The notes under the pieces were generated by a model. The model saw only the letters and a list, made by a program, of their open reading frames with translations, made no database searches and was not told the origin of the DNA. Shown here piece by piece: positions 1 through 8,986 of a stretch of DNA of 64,000 bases; the stretch's first letter is position 1, and each line of letters opens with the position of its first letter. This DNA is from Callaeas wilsoni (Eukaryota; Chordata; Aves; Passeriformes; Callaeidae): positions 1 through 64,000 of the forward strand of contig VWPU01001212.1 of NCBI GenBank assembly GCA_013398955.1, read 5' to 3'. The translations under genes and the position numbers were made by a program.

Positions 1-356
1 GGCGGGCCGGCGGCGCGGCGCTGTCACCGTGCCCTGCGCTGCGACCCGCGCCCGGGGCGGCACCGGCGCTCGGGAGCTTCTGCGGCTGCCGCTGCCTTGT
101 CTCAGGGTTGGGTTGCGAGGCAGCCGCCGCCGCACTAGAACAGCTCCCCTGGGGCCTCAGCCCCGCGGTTTCTGCCGCCAGCGCCGGCCCGCGCGGCCCG
201 GCCCCCTCGAGATGCCCGCGGTGCGGGCTCTGCTCCCGGCGCCCTCCCCCGGTGGGGGGCGAGAGGCGGAGCCGGCGCGGCCGCCGCCCGCCGCCTTTAT
301 CTGGCGTGGCGGCGCGGGGGGTGGCACTGGGGAACACCTTGGTGTAAGATACGCGC

Positions 357-364
357 TATAAATA
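357..364 (+). promoter_or_regulatory. TATA box of the MID1IP1 promoter
   Basis: The sequence TATAAATA sits alone in very GC-rich DNA and is a full match to the TATA consensus. A start site about 25-32 bases downstream would fall near 385-395. The coding start is then about 580 bases further on. A TATA box inside a CpG island suggests a regulated promoter, which would fit a gene of lipid metabolism, but no factor-binding site was assigned. The transcription start is inferred. Confidence 0.7.
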
Positions 365-387
365 CGGCGCCGGGGATGGGAGCGCGG

Positions 388-971
388 CTACGGGCGGCGG
401 GGAACAGCTCCGGACCACGGTGGGTGCCTCCCCCACGGCACGGCGGCTTTGGACCGCTTGAATTTTGATTTACCGGCGCGGTGTGGGGCTGCCGTCCCCT
501 CGGCCCCCCCCGCGCCTGGTTCTCGGGAGGAGTCGTGGGGGAGTTCTGCGTTTTGCCTCGTTTTGTACGGAGGGGAGCGGCGGCAGCGAGCCTCGGCGGC
601 TGCAGCAGGACAGGCGGAGGAGTGCAGGGGGACAGAAGGGACAGGGAGGGGAAGGCTGAAGGAAGGACTCGGGGCTGAGGGATAAAGGCGGCGGGGGAGG
701 AGGAGAAGGCGCTGGCGGGAGGGGACGGGAGGACGGGAAGGCGGGCTGGAGGAGGGAGGAGGGAGCGAGAGGGAGGGAGAGCAGCCTCTAACCCTGGCGC
801 CTCCGCCACCGCCTCCCAGCAGGACTCCGATCGCGAGCAGCCGCCGAGCCCAGCCCGCGGCGGAGGGCGGCCGGTGCCGCTAGCGCGGAGGAGGAGGAAG
901 AGGTTGCCGCCGGAGGAGCCCCGCGGTCCGGTCTGAGCCGCCTCGCTGAGCACGCCCGCCCGGCCGCCAGC
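388..971 (+). other. Predicted MID1IP1 5' leader without any ATG
   Basis: From the predicted start site to the coding ATG no ATG triplet occurs in any frame; the nearest upstream one is at 376-378, before the predicted start. The leader is purine-rich at 600-780 (GGA/GAG runs). A leader intron is possible: a donor-like ACG/GTGGGT has its GT at 420-421, and acceptor-like CAG sites end at 819 and 822 after a pyrimidine-rich stretch. This would shorten the leader to roughly 180 bases. Both the start site and the intron are inferences. Confidence 0.55.
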
Positions 972-1466
972 ATGATGCAGATCTGCGACTCGTACAGCCA
1001 GAAGTACTCCCTCTTCAACGCCATGAACCGCTTCATCGGCGCCGTCAACAACATGGACCAGACGGTGATGGTGCCCAGCCTGCTGCGCGACGTGCCGCTG
1101 CTGCTGGAGGAGCTGGACGCGGCGGGAGCCGTGTGCCCGCCCCGGGATGCTGCCCTGCCGCCCGGCGACCCCAGCGCCTACTTCTCCCGCAGGGACATGT
1201 ACAGCCACTACATGCTGCTCAAATCCATCCGCAACGACATCGAGTGGGGCGTGGTGCAGCCGCCGGCGGGCGAGGAGGCCGCCCGCAAGAAGGACAAGCT
1301 GGGCGGCGGGCCCGCCGAGGAGGGCGAGGGGGAGGAGGACCTGGAGCAGCAGTTCCACTACCACCTCAGCGGACTCCACTCCGTCCTCTCCAAGCTCACC
1401 CGCAAGGCCAATGTCCTCACCAACAGATACAAGCAGGAGATCGGCGTCAGCAGCTGGGGGCAGTGA
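972..1466 (+). CDS. MID1IP1: MID1-interacting protein 1 (MIG12), Spot 14 family
   Basis: A complete 164-residue single-exon protein. Family knowledge: MID1IP1 binds the microtubule-associated ubiquitin ligase MID1 and promotes polymerisation and activation of acetyl-CoA carboxylase, so it links cytoplasmic lipid synthesis and microtubules. Visible blocks: residues 1-43 begin [11 protein letters not shown] and include [18 protein letters not shown]; residues 75-95 include [19 protein letters not shown]; residues 121-164 include [26 protein letters not shown] and a C-terminal SSWGQ. These match MID1IP1 rather than its paralogue THRSP, which lacks the MMQICD start and the IRNDIEWG form. The linkers at 44-70 and 97-121 (Gly/Glu-rich, acidic) are variable, and the protein is shorter than the roughly 183-residue human form as I remember it. 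The ATG at 972 is the first in the leader and has A at -3; a second ATG follows directly. Translation ends at TGA 1464-1466. Confidence 0.96.
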   Translation: MMQICDSYSQKYSLFNAMNRFIGAVNNMDQTVMVPSLLRDVPLLLEELDAAGAVCPPRDAALPPGDPSAYFSRRDMYSHYMLLKSIRNDIEWGVVQPPAGEEAARKKDKLGGGPAEEGEGEEDLEQQFHYHLSGLHSVLSKLTRKANVLTNRYKQEIGVSSWGQ

Positions 1467-1967
1467 GCGCCGGGGAGGAGCGGGGGAAGGGGCTCCCGAC
1501 CCGGCGGGAGCGGCGTGTCCCCGCCCGGCGCTGCCGCTGCTGCGGTGGCCGAGGGCAGCGCCTCGGGCCGAGGCTTCCCTGCGCTCTCTCAGGACTGCAG
1601 CAGGTTTTCTACCAACGCACAAGCGAGAGAAAGAGATGTAAATTAATCGATACTAGTTTATTAATTATTTTGACCCCCTCCGTGTTTTTTTCATTGTACG
1701 GTCCGGGGCGAGCAGTAGCTGTGCCCGCCCGGGCGGGGAGGCTGAACCCGTACGTGTAAGAGGTGATGGCATTGCTGGCTGATAAGGAGGCTCCACTCAA
1801 GCCGATGAACATAACGAAACTGGCACAAAATTGCTTCTGTTACCCCGGCGGGAACCCAGTGAGCTAAGGAGCATCCCTCTGTTGTGGGAGAGATGGCGGG
1901 TCCCACGGTTGTACATGTACTGGAGTTTATTTAAAACTTTTTTACTCAGATGTAGAGTATATTCTAA

Positions 1968-1973
1968 AATAAA
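1968..1973 (+). terminator. Proximal poly(A) signal AATAAA of MID1IP1
   Basis: A canonical AATAAA about 500 bases after the stop codon. It is followed within about 40-90 bases by T-rich sequence (2013-2080) that could serve as the downstream element. It is the most likely main cleavage site for this gene. Confidence 0.6.
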
Positions 1974-2681
1974 TGCAAATGTATTAACTAAGAGTGACCT
2001 AAACTTTTGGTATGATTTATCTTTCTTTAATTAAATGATATTTTTAACATCTGGAATTCTTCTGTTTTTCTTCTACGTTACAGTTAGAGCTGCCTTACTA
2101 GATACAGAAATCTGCATGGGCAAAAGAGGAGTTTTTGTGCCTTTTTTTTTTCCCATCAAAGAGAGCAGTTAGGCAGTGATGATAACTTGACATATCTAAA
2201 ATGTTTGAGTGACCATATTAAACTTAACCATACATGGCCTGAGTTTTGGTAAGCTGTTCCCAGCTGCACAGTGCAGTTGCTCTGTGTAAGCGTTGGCTTG
2301 AAGGTCAGTGCCTCTTTAACAAAATCTGAGAAGATAGAGTCATGGTTACTCTGCAGGCAGCGATTCATGGCAGTTGGAGCAAAGCCTAGGAATGACTCTT
2401 GCTTTTTTCGGGAACTGTCTTAATGTACTGTGGTGAGCTCTTTTCTCTCCCTCCGAATAGGTCTGGCAGACTTGCCTCTCCAGTCTCTTGCATTTCATTC
2501 CTCCAATCCTCCTTGGATACTAGGAATTAATCGGTTTTATGTTACCCAGATTGTATTGATTTCTTTCTACTTTTTTTCCATTTGCTGAAGTAAAGTACTT
2601 CAGAATTGGGTGTCTATGTTGTGTTCTGATATTAAAGTGCACTTGCTGATTGTGATACAATATATAACAGGATAAATATTT

Positions 2682-2687
2682 AATAAA
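2682..2687 (+). terminator. Possible distal poly(A) signal AATAAA
   Basis: A second canonical AATAAA about 1.2 kb after the stop codon, with TG/T-rich sequence downstream (2709-2725). It could give an alternative longer 3' UTR. AATAAA is common by chance in AT-rich DNA, so support is weaker than for the proximal site. Confidence 0.3.
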
Positions 2688-2700
2688 TATGTAAGTCCTT

Positions 2701-5389
2701 ACATAATGTAAGTTTTCTTCTCAGGCACTGAAATGCCAAGTTTGTAGACATCTTGTACTGAGATTTCACTTTGTATTACTGTCATCAAGTTTAGGGCTTG
2801 TTTGGTGGTGTTGGTTTGGGGTTTTTTTTTCTTCCAAAAATAGAATTTTTTTCTCAACTTCAAGGATATTTTTGTTTAAATTCAGATATTCCTTAGCACT
2901 TTATTTTTCAGCCCAACTGTTAGGACATTGTAGTAATGCATGAGCACTCCAGACATGGTACTGGTTGGCTGATGTTTGTGTAAATTAAAACACAGAGCCT
3001 AAATCTCTGTTTAAAAATACGTAATTTAGAAGTTTTTCCCTTCTGGGGTAAGGAAGAACTTTGTAAAGCTGGATAATTTTTAGTTTGGCAATTCTTGTTC
3101 TTTTCGTAATGTTTTTATCTCCTCTTCCCCTCCCTTCTTGGGAAGATGCCAGGAAAAAAGTCAGGAACAAGGAGAGGGATTACCCTGGTTTCCTAACATG
3201 TCAGCTTGCCAGTCTTTCCACGGTCAAACTAACGCAACGCGGCGGTGCCCTGTGCTGGATGGTAAAGTTTTGTTGTGAAGACGAGGGTGAGAGGGAGAAC
3301 CTGTTCTGCTGTGTGGCTCCCTTCTGGCCTTGCACTCCCATCAGCTGAAAACCACATTACAGCCTCTGCTGGGGAGCGCCGGCGAAACCTCAGACAAAAG
3401 CAGCTCACGCAGTTTCACCCGTGTGCCTTTTGATCTCCCGGTAACTTCTCCTGGTACGGGTTTAGACAATACTGTTTAAATGTTGCACAAGAGACAGTGT
3501 GATGCTGATTTAGGCTATGAGTAACATCAGGAAAATAGTGTTACATTAGTGCAGAACAGCCATGAGTATTGCAGCCATTCCCTTCGCATTCTAAAAAAAA
3601 CACCAGAGAAGAGTTTCGGTGGAAGAGCAGCTGAAATCTAGTGCTATGGGGCAGCAAAGGTGGCATTTCCTTACAAGTAAAGCTTTGGGCAACAGGAGGA
3701 GAGGGAGGTTTCTGTGACTCAAGGGTTTGCCTTGCCTCTCTCTGTGACTAAGCTGCAGTTGCTGAACTGCACGTGGCTCCCATGCGGGGGCCCAGCCGCT
3801 GGGCTGGCAGCAGCCCTGGTAATCCCAACTCAGCCGTGCAAAACCTGCTGAGCGTCGCACCGGCTGAAGACGCTCTGCCACCTCCCACCTGGGAGCTGCT
3901 TTGAAATTTCCCCTTCTCAAGGTCATGGGAGAGGATTGAGGCTCTTGGGATCAAGAAAGCGATCTCTTAATGCAGGGGGAAGACAACAACAGATAAAACC
4001 AAGGATGTAGTTCTCATGCAAAGGACAAGGGATGGGACTTTGCTGCTGGCTGTTGTGTAAAACAACTTGGCCTAAAAGGTGGGGTGGTCAGGCAATTACG
4101 CAAATTCTGACTCCTGACATTGCAGTAAGCAAAGATGAGATTGCAGAGTCTTAATGCAGGTTTTGTAGGTTAGATGCTGAATTGGGAAAAATTTCCATCA
4201 GCAGCACTATATAAAACAATTAGGTTTATTATTAAGGAGTTATGTTTCCTTTTGAAGGACTGGGTCACTTTAAGTCTCCCAATTGTATACAGAATTCTTC
4301 TGCAAACCTTCAGGCTGCTCTGCAAAAGTGATTCTGGTACTTGTGTTAATTACAAATTACATCAGTCTAATGTAAAATGTATCTTTGTGATCTCAAATAC
4401 TTTGGGAAGTGACTTAATTTCTTAGCCACACACAGGCAAAAAGACAACTTGCCAAACTACCCCAGCCGTGCTCAGACCAGGGGATATCCACACGCACTGT
4501 GAGAAGCAGTTGTCATTTTTAGCTCACTTAAGTGAAATAGACTCCATACAGAGTAAGGCAGACGCTAGAAGAGTAATAAATAATGAGATTCAGAACTGTT
4601 TGCACTAACAAATTTATTACAGCAGAAGGTATCTTACAGCCAAGGAGCTTCAAGGACACTGCTCATGGCATGCAGCGGTTAATATACAAAAGTGCACAGT
4701 ATCTGTCTTTATAGTTCATGAGTCAACTCTTGGTTTTGTGTATACAACAGGAGGACAAATGAGGGGAAAGCCATGCTTTTCTCTCTCTCTCCATAAAAAT
4801 AAGGGCATTGGGGATGGGTGTGAGTTCCATGGGAAGAACAAGAATCACAGGCTGGTCAGTGCTTGGTGGAAGCAGATTAGGCTGAGTCAGGCTAGGCTGT
4901 CACCTTCCTACTTTCCCTCTGAAAGCTCTTCCTTGCAGAGGGTTCTAACTAGATCAAGATGTGTGTTTTGTGGTTTGTGTCCTCCCTCCCTGCACAGGCT
5001 CTTGCACCAAGACAACATGAGTCATCACTAGATTGGCTTTGCTGAAAGATCCACCAATGTTAGTGGTCAGAGGGAAGGTTGTGTTAGAATCTTACCATGT
5101 ACATACGCCCTGCACCCTGTTCTACCACAAAAAAAACAAACAAAAAAAAATAAAGAGAGAGAGAAAGAAATAGAAAGCATCCCCTTTCTATGCCTTTGGA
5201 TTTGGTACAGAGCTAATCTCTTTGTGGAAAAGTCTGCAGCAATTTTCCCTCACTGACTTATTTCCCTGAAGTCTTGAGTATGGGAGGGGATTGAGTGGAA
5301 GTATTGCTTTTTAATATTCCTAACTTTAAACTTTTAATGCTTTTATTATTTGTATCTAGGTAACAGCTAAGTGCCATATTCCAAAGAGC
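2701..5389. other. Intergenic, no gene seen
   Basis: No open frame with a recognisable product. The sequence is AT-rich with short T-runs (2821-2830). A somewhat more GC-rich patch lies at 3140-3460 and another at 3720-3900. An A-rich and GA-rich simple repeat lies at 5127-5178. Confidence 0.6.
5127..5178. repeat. A-rich / (GA)n simple repeat
   Basis: Runs of A broken by single C or T pass into GAGAGAGA and then GAAAGAAATAGAAAG. This is ordinary low-complexity DNA and probably polymorphic in length. Confidence 0.85.
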
Positions 5390-6529
5390 TCAAAGATCAT
5401 AAAAACGGAATTGGATAGAAAGAGATATAGTTTCAACCCCCCTTGCCATGGGCAGAGACACTTTCTGCTAGCTCAGGTTGCTCAGCGTCCATCCACTCTG
5501 GCCCTGAACACTTCCAGGGATGGGACATCCACAACTTCTCTGGGCAACCTATTCCAGTGCCTTGCCATGCTCACAGTAAAAAATTTCTTCCTAATATCTA
5601 ATCTAAACCTACAGTCTTTTGGTTTGAAGCCATTTCCCCCTGTCCTATCTGTACATGCCCATGTCAAAAGTCCCTCTCCAGCTTTCTTGTAGCCTTCTTT
5701 AGGTACGAGAAGGCTGCTGTAAGATCTCCATTGAGCCTTCCCTTCTGCAGGCTGAACAATCCCAATCCTCTCAGCCTGTGTTTTTAGGAAAGTGCTCCAG
5801 CCTCTCTGATCATCTTTGTGGCCTCCTCTGATCTCACTCCAGCAGGTCCACATCCTTCCTGTGTTGGGGACCCCAGATGGATGCAGCACTGCAGGTGGTG
5901 ACAGCAGAGTGGAGAGGCAGAATCACCTCCCATGACCTGCATCTTGGGATGCAGCCCAGTACACATTTGGCTTTCTGCACTGTGAGCATAAATTGCTGGA
6001 TCATCTCAAGCTTTTCATCAAACAGCATCCTCAAGCTGAGCTCCTCAGGGCTGCTCTCGACCCATTCTCCACCCAGCCTGTGTCTGTGCTTGGGATTGCT
6101 CTGACCCACATGGAGGACCTTGTGCTTGACCTTGTTGGAATTCACAATGTTTGCACAGACCCGCCTCTCGAGCATGTCCAGGTCCCTTTGCATGGCATCC
6201 CTTCCCTCCAGTGTGTGGACCACACCACACAGCTCAGTGTCACTGGCAAACTTGCTGAGGGTGCCTCGGTCCCACTGCCCACGTGACCAACAAAAGTGCT
6301 GAACAGCACCGGTCCCAGCACTGGCCCCTGAGGAACATCACTGGTCACTGCTCTGCACTTGGACGTCGAGCCATTGACCACAACTCTATGAGTGCAACAA
6401 ACTAGCCAATACCCTTATCCATGGAGTTGTCCACCCATCAAATCCATGTCTCTCCAGTTTAGAGACAAGGATGTTGTGTGGGACAGTGTCAAATGCTTTG
6501 CACAATTTCATGCACATGATGTCAGTTGC
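5390..6529 (-). mobile_element. CR1 LINE, 5'-truncated, decayed reverse transcriptase
   Basis: Read on the minus strand this is the 3' part of a chicken-repeat-1 non-LTR retrotransposon. Frame pieces in order: 6529-6386 with [19 protein letters not shown], around the palm region of the reverse transcriptase; 6381-6300 with DVPQGPVLGPVLF; 6223-5834 with EGRDAMQRDLDMLE and later WGPQHRKDVDLLE; and 5889-5482 with FRLDIRKKFFT and HWNRLPREVVDVPSLEVF near the ORF2 C-terminus. The catalytic-core pieces are in different frames and broken by stops, so nothing functional is made. The 5' truncation near 6529 is typical of CR1. The 3' end lies near 5390-5400, where the usual ATTCTATGAT-like tail is eroded. 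Confidence 0.92.
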
Positions 6530-8914
6530 TTCCAAAGATCTTAAGTGATAATACACACAGGGAAAAAAGAAGACCACAATGGGTTATAACCTGCCATAAA
6601 ACCTGAGGGAAGTGCAACCAAGGTGAGCATTGCAAAAGCATCTCCAGTTTTGCATGCATTTTTCTGTTACGTGTCGTTGTCATCCCTAAACACGCAGAAA
6701 TACCTGAATGTATTCGTTCTAATGTTGCAAATTTTTTTTTTCCAGACCACAGACTTGCATGACAAGTTTGGGTCTAAATTAGTTTTAAGGAATTAATATA
6801 TAAACTCCCTTCCAAAAGGAAATCTGCAAATAAAGGTGCACTAATTGTATATCTTTTTGTTGGTAGCCAACTGCCAGGACAGACACTCTTTATAAAAAGT
6901 AATATTCCTTCCCTGTTCAAACATCCTTATCTGACTCTGAGTGATAGAATGAGGAAAACACCTTCTAGTTTTTGTGCTTTTGAATATTGTTCTGGAAGGA
7001 ATGGCACAGTTGAACCTTAGAGAACTTAGAGAGAAAGCAGATGCCTCTGTGTTAAATCAGAAAACAGTGAATGAGCTTGCCCCATATTTGTGAGGTCTGT
7101 CATAGTATCAGTTGTATCTTTTTATCATGTATATCTATATACATCGGATTCTAATATGATTCTGTCTTCTCCTTCTGGCCTGTTTTATCGTAGAAACTTC
7201 GGGGTACAAACAACAGGGTCAATATCCCGCAGGCCCAGACACACCACTTTAGACGCTTCAGCTGAGCCTTCTTAAGTGCATCTCCCTTTTCCATCTGTAT
7301 TTGAACTGAGAAGATGGGCAGAATGCCTAAGGCTGTGATTCAGAGTACAGCACAGCAGCACGGCAGCCCCCTTGCTTTGGGATTGCCTTTTGGTCATTGG
7401 TGTATGTGCTGGAGCAGGGAGATGGATGCAAGGTGAACCATTCCTTCAGGGATTTACTAGAGGTTGTACAATGTTTGGAAGGGAGAATGGCAATGGGGAG
7501 TTTTCTCACTCCATAACCAATGTGTCCTTCCCAATTCCCCTTCCCCTCTCTCTGAGAATTTTCCTCTCTGAAATTCCTAGTAAACCAAACTCATTTTGTC
7601 ACCCAGACAGCTCTCAGTTTTGAACTGAACTGCAATTACTAATAACAGGAGTATTAGGTGATTTCATGATATTTTATTGTCTGAATTGTATAATTAAACC
7701 TGGCTTCTTTTATTAACCTGCTGCTTTTCATGTGGAGGCACTTTTCTTTTTAAAATATTTCAGTAGTGATGGCTGATCATCAAGCCTTTTTAGAAATATC
7801 AGTGTCTAAATAGCTGTTTTGAAGGCAGAGCCAACAATGCAGAAAGCTGGATTCTGTTGCTAATACGTGCAGTGCTCATCTTTTGACATGCCCTAATAAT
7901 TGCTATTTGTATTAACTGTAGCATCACACACTGAGAGGAAAACACACCCTGTAGTGAGCCTGAACAGAGACAAGGAAAAGCAGGGGAGCTGGCAGATCAT
8001 GGCCTTTGCATTTCTGATGTTGGCTTTTGTGTTCAAGTTCAGTGTAATGCACAAAAAATGCCTCATTTAAAGAAGTCGAGAAGTTTGGTTACAATGAAGC
8101 AGGCAGTAGGTTTCTTTCAGCTTTTACTGGTATTTGTATATGGTATTTAGCAAAGACTAAAATAATTCCTCGTCCAGGTGAATACAGTCATGAAGGCCTT
8201 AATTTCAACAACCAAACACAATCACTATTTTTGAAGGGCTTTTGATTGTAAGACCCAGCAGTGTGTATTTCTTGACTGGTTTAAGCTCAGGCAGTGCCAA
8301 GAAGGCTGGTCCTGTCCCGTCCCCTGACCCCCAGCCCAGCCCCGTGAACTCTCCAGTTCTGTTGTGCTGGCACCAGCACTCACGCAGCAATGGAGTTCCC
8401 AGGCTTAGGCTGCTGATCCAGATCAAAATTAGCAGAGGAAAAAAGCTTTCAGCTGTACTAATTCCCTCGTTCAGCAGAAGGTGTAGCTGCGTTAGCTGCG
8501 GGCTGGTGTTGGAGGAAAGGTTGGGATGGCGCTGCCAGAAGGCAGAGTGGGACCTCCTCTCTTGGCAGCCACTTTCAAGTAGATTGGATTAAGCACGTTG
8601 TGAAAGTGCCATCTGAGTCCCATCTTCAAAAGAGGTTTGTATGCTGATGAGTTTCAGTATCACTGAAACTGGCGGCTGCTGGGGCTGAGATCCCGGCAGG
8701 ACGAGCACTGATGTGCCACCTCTGCCAGGCGCCGGCTCCTTGCGCCAGAGCCTGCAGTCCCTAAGGAGGCAGTGCCGGCTCCCCACGCCGCCCTCCGGGC
8801 AGCCGGGACACTCAGCAGGGCGGCACGAACGGCTTGGGGCAAGCACTGGGAAGGCTGAGGTCACACCTCATCCCTCTGGCTCGTGGGTGCCTCCATCCCT
8901 TCGTGCTGGGCATG

Positions 8915-8986
8915 GCCAAGAAGAGATGTTCCCACACGGAGTTTATTACGAGCCGTCGCCAAGGAGAGATGTTCCCACACGGAGTT
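8915..8986. repeat. Two-copy duplication, 29-bp units, period 43
   Basis: The 29 bases at 8915-8943 recur at 8958-8986 with one difference (A for G near the start). The core shared piece is GAGATGTTCCCACACGGAGT. The 14 bases between them are unrelated. This looks like a recent local duplication. Confidence 0.9.

Larger units (their letters stand above)
1..1760. promoter_or_regulatory. CpG island over the MID1IP1 promoter and coding exon
   Basis: The first 1.76 kb is strongly GC-rich with very frequent CpG, then changes sharply to AT-rich sequence near 1760-1920. It covers the TATA box, the leader, the whole coding region and the start of the 3' UTR of MID1IP1. CpG islands like this normally mark unmethylated promoters in vertebrate germline and soma. 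The island is cut by the left edge of the window, so its upstream limit is not visible. Long open frames on both strands inside it, including an antisense one of 441 codons (297-1622), follow from the scarcity of AT-rich stop codons and are not taken as genes. Confidence 0.9.
1467..2700 (+). other. MID1IP1 3' untranslated region
   Basis: The stop codon is followed by about 300 bases of CpG-rich sequence and then AT-rich sequence with T-rich runs, typical of a vertebrate 3' UTR. The end is set by one of two canonical poly(A) signals, at 1968-1973 or 2682-2687. The first would give a message of about 1.6 kb and the second about 2.3 kb. An ATTAAA variant also occurs near 2631. No intron signal in the coding region is needed. 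Confidence 0.6.

Noticed and set aside
297..1622. Antisense 441-codon open frame across the CpG island
   Set aside because: It mirrors the MID1IP1 exon in GC-rich DNA where stop codons are rare. Composition is Ala/Pro/Arg/Ser with no domain, and it runs antisense through a well-supported gene.
1133..1759. Second + strand frame of 208 codons overlapping MID1IP1
   Set aside because: It is an alternative frame of the same GC-rich exon, very rich in Arg, Gly, Ala and Pro, with no domain.
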